Source: Crocinitomicaceae bacterium
GTDB lineage: Bacteria > Bacteroidota > Bacteroidia > Flavobacteriales_D > Crocinitomicaceae
Assembly (NCBI GenBank): GCA_030730025.1
Contig: JANQWC010000013.1
Coordinates: forward strand, 1 to 64,000
Direction: 5' to 3'
Length of the DNA stretch: 64,000 nucleotides
Every line of letters begins with the position of its first letter. Positions within the stretch are counted from its first letter, which is position 1. The notes under the pieces are model-generated. The model ran no database searches and had not been told where the DNA came from. It worked only from the letters and a program-made list of their open reading frames with translations. This document shows positions 26,458 through 33,946 of this stretch, piece after piece. A program made the translations under genes and the position numbers.

Positions 26458-27711
26458 ATGAAAAAAGGATTATTTATGTTTGCCGCACTCACCAGTGCGA
26501 GTTTGTACGCCCAACAGTACGTACACCAAGTGCTCATTGCCAACGAAGGTTTCTTTGACTTTCAAACCAACGCCATCATTGAGCCAGCCACCATCGGATC
26601 TTACAATCCGCAAACCCAAGCATATGTAGTTGTAGATACCCTTGACGGGCAGCGCTTCAGCTCAGATGTGCTCATCGACGGTGACTTTTATTTTGTAGCA
26701 GCCGATACCAAAATTTTCAAATACAACCTCAATACCCATCAAGAAGTGGGTAGCATTAGCCTTCCGGGTGTGCGCAACCTCGCCATCGCCGGCGACAAAC
26801 TCATCGCAACGCGCGGCGAGTACCTGCAAACCTTCGACTCCTACCTTCAGATTTTCGACAAAAACTCGTTGCAACTCATCGCGGCACTCGACACCAACAA
26901 CGGCCCTAAATGGGCGACGCAAAACATCGTTGTGGTCAATAACATCGCTTATATCGCTGTCAACAACGCGTATGAGTGGGGTAACGAGAAAGGCCTTATT
27001 GGTCAGCTAGACCTCAGCACGCTCCAATACGGTTCTGAAATTGACCTCGGCGCAGAGGGCAAAAACCCAGACAACATGTTCTTGTACAACAACGAACTCT
27101 ATACCGTTAACAACAAAGACTGGTCTGGCGCTTCTGTTTCAAAAGTCAGCCTCAACGGCGCAGTGAATACACAAAACTTAGCCAACGCCGTCACAGGCTG
27201 TGGCACCTCTGCCCTACGCGACGACAAACTCGTTTACCAAATTTCCATGGAAAACACCCTCAACGACTACAGCTTGCTCAACATGACTTTAGTTGGGCCA
27301 GTTGCAGGCATCACCAACAACTTCTACGACCTCGCTCAAGAACCCATCAGCGGCAACCTTTATGCTTCAACAACAGACTTCTTTTCTACAGGAAGCGTGA
27401 GCATTTTTGACAACGCCAACAACCTCGTTGATCAATTTTCAGCTGGCGTATCTCCAGGCACTATTGTTTTTGATGTGCGCTCAAGCGTTGGCCTTACAGA
27501 ACACAACACTACCATTGGTGTTTATCCCAACCCGTCAAACGGCGTTTTCCAAATTGCTGGCCTCACAACAGGCGAAACTTACCAAGTCTCGAACGCCACC
27601 GGTAAAGTCATTTTTGAAGGACAAACGAGTACTTTTGACTTGAGCGCTTTTGAAGCCGGTGTTTATTTGATCCAAACACCATCTGGTCAGGCAAGAGTCC
27701 TTAAATATTAA
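26458..27711 (+). CDS. T9SS-exported propeller-like protein under cobalamin riboswitch control (BtuG/YncE-like)
   Basis: 417 aa. Signal peptide (residues 1-18, ASLYA-QQ). Residues about 20-335 are a repeated beta pattern that I read as a seven-bladed propeller of the YncE/DUF5074 type: VLIANEGFF at the start, then recurring units such as GDFYFVAADTKIFKYN, GDKLIATRGEY..LQIFDK, NNIAYIAVNNAY, NNELYTVNNKDW and FSAGVSPGTIVFDV. In Bacteroides the similarly built, B12-regulated BtuG binds cobalamin at the cell surface and passes it to BtuB; BtuG is a lipoprotein, whereas this one ends in a T9SS type A domain (YPNPSNGVFQI ... FDLSAFEAGVYLI ... RVLKY). No btuB, btuF or tonB-type gene is adjacent. Start ATG 26458. 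Cobalamin binding is an inference. Confidence 0.85.
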   Translation: MKKGLFMFAALTSASLYAQQYVHQVLIANEGFFDFQTNAIIEPATIGSYNPQTQAYVVVDTLDGQRFSSDVLIDGDFYFVAADTKIFKYNLNTHQEVGSISLPGVRNLAIAGDKLIATRGEYLQTFDSYLQIFDKNSLQLIAALDTNNGPKWATQNIVVVNNIAYIAVNNAYEWGNEKGLIGQLDLSTLQYGSEIDLGAEGKNPDNMFLYNNELYTVNNKDWSGASVSKVSLNGAVNTQNLANAVTGCGTSALRDDKLVYQISMENTLNDYSLLNMTLVGPVAGITNNFYDLAQEPISGNLYASTTDFFSTGSVSIFDNANNLVDQFSAGVSPGTIVFDVRSSVGLTEHNTTIGVYPNPSNGVFQIAGLTTGETYQVSNATGKVIFEGQTSTFDLSAFEAGVYLIQTPSGQARVLKY

Positions 27712-27726
27712 TATTTCACAACCCCT

Positions 27727-27759
27727 TAAAAAAGGCTGTTCGTTTGAGCAGCCTTTTTT
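27727..27759 (+). terminator. Terminator of the riboswitch-controlled gene
   Basis: AAAAAAGGCTG / CAGCCTTTTTT with a 10-nt loop, 16 nt after the stop. Strong intrinsic terminator. Confidence 0.9.
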
Positions 27760-27768
27760 GTGTTTGCT

Positions 27769-27776
27769 TATCTTTG
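27769..27776 (+). promoter_or_regulatory. -7 box of the pyrR-like operon (leaderless type)
   Basis: TATCTTTG, then TTCT and the ATG at 27781. A TTTG sits in the loop of the preceding terminator at a 22-nt spacing. Confidence 0.6.
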
Positions 27777-27780
27777 TTCT

Positions 27781-28275
27781 ATGCAAACTATACTCAATCA
27801 GCTGCAAATTCAGCAAAAAATTACGCGTTTGGGGCATCAGCTCATCGAAGTAGCGTTTGATCAAGAGGTCATCTACTTAGGCGGCATTGTCGGAAACGGC
27901 TATGTACTGGCACAATTGCTCGCCGATGTCATTGCACAAAACAGCACCTTAAAAGTGGTTTGTTTTGAAATTCGACTCAATAAAGACGAACCCTGGAATG
28001 AAGCCATTTCGTTTTCAATTGACCAAAAAGACTTGAAAAACTCCTACATCGTACTCATCGACGACGTCGTGAACAGCGGTAAAACGATGCAATACGCATT
28101 GCTCAAATTTCTCGAGCAAGCCACCAAAGCCATCAAAACAGTGGCACTCATCGACCGCCAACACAGACGTTACCCCATCAAAACCGATTTTGCCGGGCTC
28201 AGCCTCTCCACTACCCTTAAAAACCACGTCGAGGTCGACCTCAGCCCCACCGACGGCAAAGTATTCCTGTACTAA
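27781..28275 (+). CDS. PyrR-like phosphoribosyltransferase
   Basis: 164 aa. Type I PRTase fold with the PRPP loop VLIDDVVNSGKTM (residues about 92-104) and the PyrR-like end DRQHRRYPIKTDFAGLSLSTT. PyrR is a UMP-responsive regulator or uracil phosphoribosyltransferase, but here there is no pyrimidine gene nearby: it heads an operon with murQ, so the role may be nucleobase salvage. ATG 27781 is preferred; the longer frame includes the promoter. Its TAA overlaps the murQ ATG by one base. Confidence 0.82.
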   Translation: MQTILNQLQIQQKITRLGHQLIEVAFDQEVIYLGGIVGNGYVLAQLLADVIAQNSTLKVVCFEIRLNKDEPWNEAISFSIDQKDLKNSYIVLIDDVVNSGKTMQYALLKFLEQATKAIKTVALIDRQHRRYPIKTDFAGLSLSTTLKNHVEVDLSPTDGKVFLY

Positions 28276-29093
28276 TGGAAAAAATCACCGAAGCCAGCTC
28301 AAATTACAACAATTTAGAGCAGTTCAGTACCCGAGCGCTACTCGAAGGCATCAATGCACAAGATCAACTAGTGCCGCAGGCCATCGCCCAAATTACCGAC
28401 CAACTCGAAAACTTCATCGAGGCCTGTTTTGAACGCATGCAACAAGGCGGTAGGCTCATTTACATTGGCGCAGGTACCAGCGGGCGCTTGGGCATTGTAG
28501 ATGCCAGCGAATGCCCGCCCACTTTTGGCGTAGATGCCGGGCGCGTTATTGGCCTCATTGCAGGCGGCGACAGCGCAATCCGCAAAGCGGTAGAATTTGC
28601 CGAAGACGACGCCCAACAAGGCTGGAATGACATTTTAGCACACCAACCAACAGCACTTGACACCATCGTAGGCATTGCCGCCTCTGGTACCACTCCCTAT
28701 GTTTTGGGCGCCATTCAAGCTGCCAACGAAAACGGCTTGCTTACCGCTGGCTTGTCTTGCAACCCTGGCTCGCCGCTTTCTGCGCTTGCCCAGCACGCCC
28801 TCACACCTGTTGTTGGGCCCGAATTTGTAACGGGCAGCACGCGTATGAAATCAGGAACCGCCCAAAAATTGGTCTTGAACATGATTTCCACTAGCCTCAT
28901 GATCAAGCTCGGGCATGTCAAGGGCAACCGCATGGTAGACATGCAGCTCTCCAACGAAAAATTAGTAGACCGCGGCGCCAAAATGGTAGCTGCCGAATTA
29001 AATATTGAAACCGAAGAAGCCCAAAAATGGCTCCTCCAATTTGGCTCGGTGCGCAAAGCCGTCGCAGCCTTTCAAAACCAGCACAAGCAATGA
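28275..29093 (+). CDS. murQ: N-acetylmuramic acid 6-phosphate etherase
   Basis: 272 aa. SIS-fold etherase with MurQ motifs: ITEASSNYNNLEQFST at the start, IYIGAGTSGRLGIVDASECPPTFG, the catalytic Glu in DSAIRKAVEFAEDD, GIAASGTTPYV, TGSTRMKSGTAQKLVLNM. It cleaves the lactyl ether of MurNAc-6-P to GlcNAc-6-P and D-lactate in peptidoglycan recycling. Together with mpl (47116-48474) it shows the cell recycles its wall. Second gene of a four-gene operon with stop-start overlaps. Confidence 0.97.
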   Translation: MEKITEASSNYNNLEQFSTRALLEGINAQDQLVPQAIAQITDQLENFIEACFERMQQGGRLIYIGAGTSGRLGIVDASECPPTFGVDAGRVIGLIAGGDSAIRKAVEFAEDDAQQGWNDILAHQPTALDTIVGIAASGTTPYVLGAIQAANENGLLTAGLSCNPGSPLSALAQHALTPVVGPEFVTGSTRMKSGTAQKLVLNMISTSLMIKLGHVKGNRMVDMQLSNEKLVDRGAKMVAAELNIETEEAQKWLLQFGSVRKAVAAFQNQHKQ

Positions 29094-30133
29094 GTACATT
29101 TGATCCAAACGGCGTAGGTATCGCCAACGGCAATATTTTTGGCTTCCCTTACACAGAAGAAGAGGCAAACATCGTACTGATTCCCGTGCCCTGGGACGCT
29201 ACGGCTTCTTACGGAAAAGGCACCAGCAATGGTCCTCAAGCCATTCTAGACGCCTCCACCCAACTCGACTTCTATCATCCAGCACTCGACCGTGCCTACG
29301 AAACCAAAATTTTCATGCCTGCGGTTTCTAGCGAATGGAAAGAAATCAATGATCGCCTGTGCGAAGCAGGCCAGCAATATATCGCGCACATAGAAGTTGC
29401 CGGAGAAGCAGAAGCGCAGCGTATTTATGGCACAACGCTTTCAGAAATCAATGAAGCGCACAACGCACTGCGCGCCAATCTCAAGGAGCGTTGCTTGCAA
29501 TTACTGCAAGCTGGTAAAATGCCGTGTGTATTAGGCGGCGAACACTCTACCCCACTTGGCTTGCTACAAGCCCTTGACGCACATTACGATAATTTTGGCA
29601 TTCTTCAGATCGATGCACATGCCGATTTACGCGATGCGTACGAAGGTTTTGAGCAGTCGCATGCGAGCATCATGTTCAATGCCCTCAAAGAGCTCAAAAA
29701 CCTTCAAAAACTCACCCAAGTAGGCATACGAGATATTTCTGAAAAAGAAGTGCAGCTTTCCGCGCAAGATCCACGCGTACATACGTTTTACGACTGGGAC
29801 CTTAAAAACGCGGCATACACCGGCACTAGCTGGTCTGAGCAGGTGCAGCAAATCATCGCCACGCTGCCACAAAAAGTCTATATTTCTTTTGACATCGACG
29901 GGCTCTTGCCGAGCTTGTGTCCGCATACAGGCACACCAGTTGCTGGCGGCTTCGAGCTACAAGAAATCGCATTTTTATTGTTTGCACTCGTTGAATCGGG
30001 TCGCCAAATCATTGGTTTTGACCTCAATGAAGTAGCACCGGGCCCAGAAGGAGACTGGGATGCCAATGTAGGAGCGCGTGCCCTTTGGCACCTCGTTTGC
30101 GCCACAGAACTTAGCCGCAGAAAACACGCATGA
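29090..30133 (+). CDS. Arginase/agmatinase-family ureohydrolase
   Basis: 347 aa. All six Mn-binding residues of the family can be seen: His in GGEHS, Asp-His-Asp in DAHADLR, and two Asp in SFDIDG. The following segment is divergent (GLLPSLCPHTGTPVAGG instead of LDPxxAPGTGTPxPGG). The family hydrolyses guanidino compounds to urea; substrate (arginine, agmatine, formiminoglutamate or other) not determinable. ATG 29090 overlaps the murQ stop (ATGA), so translational coupling is likely; an upstream in-frame ATG at 29027 lies inside murQ. Confidence 0.87.
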   Translation: MSTFDPNGVGIANGNIFGFPYTEEEANIVLIPVPWDATASYGKGTSNGPQAILDASTQLDFYHPALDRAYETKIFMPAVSSEWKEINDRLCEAGQQYIAHIEVAGEAEAQRIYGTTLSEINEAHNALRANLKERCLQLLQAGKMPCVLGGEHSTPLGLLQALDAHYDNFGILQIDAHADLRDAYEGFEQSHASIMFNALKELKNLQKLTQVGIRDISEKEVQLSAQDPRVHTFYDWDLKNAAYTGTSWSEQVQQIIATLPQKVYISFDIDGLLPSLCPHTGTPVAGGFELQEIAFLLFALVESGRQIIGFDLNEVAPGPEGDWDANVGARALWHLVCATELSRRKHA

Positions 30134-30651
30134 AAATCAAGCAAACACAAGTTTTATCGGGGCTCGCCATCAGTTTTGGCTTGCTGAGCTTATTTAGCAT
30201 TTGGAATGTCTACAATTGGGATATCCTTGGTTGGGGAACCAAACTCTTCTTGTTCCCATTCTTGGCGGTCATTAGTTTTATGGCCAAACTCACACCCAAC
30301 AAACCCCCTCTCTTTGTTCGCATTCAACTGGGAATCCTTGTATTACACACCGCACTTTATTTTTTGGTGTTCAACTTTCAGGATCCGCATGCGCCTAATT
30401 TATTGCTCTTATTACTCGGCTTTTTGTTGGCAAGTATCGTGTTGATTTTTGCAAAAGTGCACGCGCTAGAAACAGGAAAAAAACAAGGTAAGTCTGCTTC
30501 ATTTCAAAAACAAAGCAAAGTGCTTTTGCTCATTGCTGCTGGCTTCTACCTCAGCATGGGCGTATTGGCACACGCCGATTTGTTGCTACCAGGTATCATT
30601 TTTGAACTCGCAGCCCTCATTCTATATTTCTATTATTTGATGCGGCCGTAG
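30130..30651 (+). CDS. Hypothetical integral membrane protein
   Basis: 173 aa, about five to six hydrophobic helices, a short basic loop near residues 118-130 (TGKKQGKSASFQKQSK). No conserved domain recognised. ATG overlaps the ureohydrolase stop (ATGA), so it is the last gene of the pyrR-like/murQ/ureohydrolase operon. The 3' end overlaps the convergent NlpC/P60 gene by 19 bp. Confidence 0.75.
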   Translation: MKIKQTQVLSGLAISFGLLSLFSIWNVYNWDILGWGTKLFLFPFLAVISFMAKLTPNKPPLFVRIQLGILVLHTALYFLVFNFQDPHAPNLLLLLLGFLLASIVLIFAKVHALETGKKQGKSASFQKQSKVLLLIAAGFYLSMGVLAHADLLLPGIIFELAALILYFYYLMRP

Positions 30652-31331
30652 CCAACAACCTTTGGCTTCCAGTAGGCAGAGGTTTCGATTTCTACAATAG
30701 AGATACCGATAGATGAACTCGAATGGATCATTTGTTTGAGCGCACCTTTTTCAGAGATCAATATACCCACGTGATTGATTTGGGTGCCATTCGAAAAGAA
30801 AACTAAATCGCCCGCATGGGCTTCTTCCGGGTCTATCTTTTGGCAATAAGTATATTGCTCTGCGGCACGGCGCGGAAGGCTCACACCATTTTGCTCAAAA
30901 ACATAACAAGTAAAACCACTGCAGTCAAAACCCGTTGGATCAAGACCTGCTTCTTTGTAAGGTACACCAAGATGTTTTTGCGCTTCATCGAGTAGTTTTT
31001 GGGTTTGCGCACTTCCTTTGACTACTTGCGCTGCAGGTTTTGAGGTAGCTGGTGACGACCATGACGACCACTCTCCTTCTTGCGCATGCCGCTTAGCCCA
31101 AATAGGATTTTTGGCAAGTTCTTGCGCGGCTAATTGACGGTATTTTGCGGGTATATTACTCTGGTCGTAGGCGGGGTTTTGGGCCAATCTTTTGGCCTTG
31201 CGGTAAACTAATTTATAGTAACCTTGCGAAAGTAGTACATCGAGTTTTTGCTCCATGGATTTTTGGGCCCGAAGAGAAAACGAAAGGCTTGAAATCAGCA
31301 AAAATAAAAGATAAAAGCGCTTAGTTGGCAT
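30633..31331 (-). CDS. NlpC/P60-family (C40) peptidase
   Basis: 232 aa. Signal peptide at about 1-22 (ending LRA-QK). An N-terminal helical region precedes a C-terminal NlpC/P60 domain: catalytic Cys in GFDCSGFTCYVF, His in NHVGILIS and the polar third residue in MIHSSSS. Such enzymes cut the D-Glu-mDAP bond in peptidoglycan peptides in the periplasm. ATG 31331 overlaps the preceding gene by 11 bp, so it is co-translated with the nine-repeat protein; ATG 31343 is an alternative start. Confidence 0.92.
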   Translation of the reverse strand: MPTKRFYLLFLLISSLSFSLRAQKSMEQKLDVLLSQGYYKLVYRKAKRLAQNPAYDQSNIPAKYRQLAAQELAKNPIWAKRHAQEGEWSSWSSPATSKPAAQVVKGSAQTQKLLDEAQKHLGVPYKEAGLDPTGFDCSGFTCYVFEQNGVSLPRRAAEQYTYCQKIDPEEAHAGDLVFFSNGTQINHVGILISEKGALKQMIHSSSSIGISIVEIETSAYWKPKVVGYGRIK

Positions 31332-32412
31332 AGAGTTTACCATTCATGAACACGACTGAGGTTTGGTTGGGTAACTTGACCAATACTTTAGAGCCATAGA
31401 TCTCAAAATCAGCTTGTGGAAAGTTGGTAATCTCTTGCGAAACGCCATCAACGAGTGCACTGACGCCTCCGATGATATTGCGGTACACCAATACATTGTT
31501 CTTGAGTAAATAGGACTGCGGTTGATAGGTAGCAACCTGGATGCGTTGCCCATTGGTGTAAGCGAAAAAATAGGAGTTTTCCATCCAAACGCAGATGTCG
31601 TCTTTGACATCCCAAAGGTCAGAAGAAAAATTAGAAAGGGCCGTTTTTTGACCGTTTTGATAATGCCATAAATTGCCGTTCATGTCTTCGTAGACCACAA
31701 AGCCGCGTCCTGCTTTGTATTTTTTAATCGGAAAAGACTCTAACTCCAGAAAGTTGCCTTGGTCAAAAACATAAAATGATTGCGTATAGGGGTCTTTGAA
31801 ACACATGACGTCGGTACCGAGCTGAAAATCCAGGACTTCTTCGTTATAGGTGCCGATTTCAAACTTTTGACCACGCCAGTACACAAAATAAGTATTGCTG
31901 TTGTCTTTGTAAACTACTAAGTTTTCACCGACACTGGCATTCATCGAGACGCCGTTGGTGATCGTGACCATACTCTCTACCTTTTGGTTCCAGTAGACGT
32001 TGAGTGCTTGGTAACGGATGTCTTCAAAAACGATGATGCTGTCTTTGACCACGAACTCGCGTCCAAAATTGGTGAGCACCGTGAATTTACCGGCGTCCCA
32101 CATGCGCAAACCTTGTGCGATGCGATAAGCCATGAGGTGATCAGAAACTTGGTAATCGACGTTGAGGGTGGTGACGTCTATGCGCTCTTTGCCGTCGTAT
32201 AATTTGAGGTTGCCGCGCGTGTCGATGTAGGCCACGATTTCGTCGCCGGCTTTGTAACTGACGATGGGTTGAATTTCGATGGGTCTGAAAAAACCGTCCT
32301 GAAAAGACACAAAGTAGTTATTGAAGTCTAAAGTGGGGACGATTCCTTGGGCCCCAGCACTGAGCGCAAACAAACCAAAAAACAGAAAGTAGGTGATTCT
32401 TTTGAACGACAT
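31321..32412 (-). CDS. Secreted protein of nine short beta repeats
   Basis: 363 aa. Signal peptide (1-21, SAGA-QG). Residues about 55-363 consist of roughly nine units of 35-38 residues with the pattern (D/G)xxVxYxD....Y.YxxGQ...L..F....; examples are FVVYEDMNGNLWHYQNGQK, ICVWMENSYFFAYTNGQR and LVVYKDNSNTYFVYWRGQK. I read this as a closed propeller-like array, though the unit is short for a propeller blade. No T9SS tag or lipobox. It precedes and overlaps an NlpC/P60 peptidase gene, suggesting an envelope role. I do not recognise a named family. Confidence 0.8.
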   Translation of the reverse strand: MSFKRITYFLFFGLFALSAGAQGIVPTLDFNNYFVSFQDGFFRPIEIQPIVSYKAGDEIVAYIDTRGNLKLYDGKERIDVTTLNVDYQVSDHLMAYRIAQGLRMWDAGKFTVLTNFGREFVVKDSIIVFEDIRYQALNVYWNQKVESMVTITNGVSMNASVGENLVVYKDNSNTYFVYWRGQKFEIGTYNEEVLDFQLGTDVMCFKDPYTQSFYVFDQGNFLELESFPIKKYKAGRGFVVYEDMNGNLWHYQNGQKTALSNFSSDLWDVKDDICVWMENSYFFAYTNGQRIQVATYQPQSYLLKNNVLVYRNIIGGVSALVDGVSQEITNFPQADFEIYGSKVLVKLPNQTSVVFMNGKLYAN

Positions 32413-32416
32413 TGTC

Positions 32417-32424
32417 CAAAGTTA
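32417..32424 (-). promoter_or_regulatory. -7 box of the nine-repeat protein gene (leaderless type)
   Basis: TAACTTTG on the minus strand, then GACA and the ATG at 32412. Confidence 0.6.
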
Positions 32425-32474
32425 TCAAAATTTAGACCAATAAATGTATCTTCGTAGCGCTTATCCAATTGACT

Positions 32475-33941
32475 ATGAAAAAAACTATTTTTTGCGGTCT
32501 TTTTTTGCTTGGCAGCACTTCTTTTTGGGCGCAGCAAAAAATCACCTATGAAGCTTATGACCTCCCAAATGGGCTGCACGTCATTTTGCATGAAGAACAT
32601 GCCACTCCTATTGTAGCAGTCTCTGTACTCTACCATGTTGGCTCGAAAAACGAAAACCCTAACCGCACGGGTTTTGCACACTTTTTTGAGCACTTATTGT
32701 TTGAAGGTTCTGCCAACATTGGCCGCGGAGAATACAGCGAGCTCGTCGAAAAAAATGGCGGAACACTCAATGCAAACACTTCCCAAGACCGCACCTATTA
32801 CTACGAAGTATTGCCTTCTAACCAACTCGAGTTAGGGCTCTGGCTCGAAAGCGAGCGCATGCTCCATGCCAAAGTAGACATCAAAGGCATCGAAACACAA
32901 CGCAGCGTGGTCAAAGAAGAAAAAAGACAGCGCGTAGACAACCAACCATACGGGTCTTTCTTCACAGAGATTTTCAAGCGCGTTTTTGAAACGCATCCGT
33001 ACAATTGGGCGCCAATTGGCAGCATGGAACACCTCGATGCAGCGCAAGAAGAAGACTACGTCAATTTCTATAAAACGTTCTACGTACCATCCAACGCAAC
33101 GCTTTCTATTGCCGGCGATATCAACATCGAACAAACCAAAAAATGGATTGCGCAATATTTCGGTTCTATCCCGAAAGGCCAAGCCATCAACCTCTACCGC
33201 GATTTCATCAACCTGAGCGACGACGCTTTTCAAGCGAGATACAACATCTCCAAAAGCGAGTTTGACCAAAAGAATTTCATGGCTTCAAATTCACCTGCTG
33301 CCAAAAAAATCCTGAGCACCTACCTCAATCAGCCTTGTCAGATCGAAAGACCTGCCAAAGACAAGCAAGCGATTTCTGGCCTCATCAAAGACACCATCTA
33401 CGACAACATCCAGTTGCCGGGTCTTTTCATTGGTTACAAAATGCCAGCGCAATTGCATCCTGATACCTACGCACTTGAATTCTTGAACGAAGTGTTGTCG
33501 AGCGGTAGCTCTTCGCGCATCAATAAAGAAATTGTCGAGAAACGTCAGTTGGCGCAATATGCTTTCTCATTCAACTACGGTCTTGAAGACGCCGGCATTG
33601 GTATCATGGCCGCAATTGCACCGCAAGAAGTTTCCTTAGACACCCTTTTGAACGCACTCGACGCGCAAATTGCAACCATCAAAAGCGAGCTCATTAGCGA
33701 AGAAGAATTTCAGAAAGTGCGCAATAAATTTGAAAACGATATTGCCTCTAGCAATTCAAGTATTGCAGGTATTGCCGAAAACTTGGCAGACAATCATGTG
33801 TACTTCGGAGACGCCAATCGTGTCAACACACTACTTTCTAACTACTTAAAAGTCACTAGAGAAGACATCTTAAGAGTAGCCAACACCTACCTTACCCAAG
33901 ATGCGCGCGTGATCCTTTATTACTTACCTAAAGAAAAATAA
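32475..33941 (+). CDS. M16-family zinc peptidase, catalytic subunit
   Basis: 488 aa. Signal peptide (about 1-20). The inverted zinc motif HxxEH is H69-FFE-H73 (GFAHFFEHLLFEGS) and the third ligand E149 lies 76 residues later (VVKEEKRQR), so it is catalytically complete. Two M16 half-clam domains. A periplasmic or outer-membrane-facing peptidase. The next gene, 5 nt downstream, is a motif-less M16 partner; such pairs are known to form heterodimers in M16B. The ATG at 32475 is preferred to TTG 32469. Confidence 0.95.
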   Translation: MKKTIFCGLFLLGSTSFWAQQKITYEAYDLPNGLHVILHEEHATPIVAVSVLYHVGSKNENPNRTGFAHFFEHLLFEGSANIGRGEYSELVEKNGGTLNANTSQDRTYYYEVLPSNQLELGLWLESERMLHAKVDIKGIETQRSVVKEEKRQRVDNQPYGSFFTEIFKRVFETHPYNWAPIGSMEHLDAAQEEDYVNFYKTFYVPSNATLSIAGDINIEQTKKWIAQYFGSIPKGQAINLYRDFINLSDDAFQARYNISKSEFDQKNFMASNSPAAKKILSTYLNQPCQIERPAKDKQAISGLIKDTIYDNIQLPGLFIGYKMPAQLHPDTYALEFLNEVLSSGSSSRINKEIVEKRQLAQYAFSFNYGLEDAGIGIMAAIAPQEVSLDTLLNALDAQIATIKSELISEEEFQKVRNKFENDIASSNSSIAGIAENLADNHVYFGDANRVNTLLSNYLKVTREDILRVANTYLTQDARVILYYLPKEK

Positions 33942-33946
33942 GCCTC

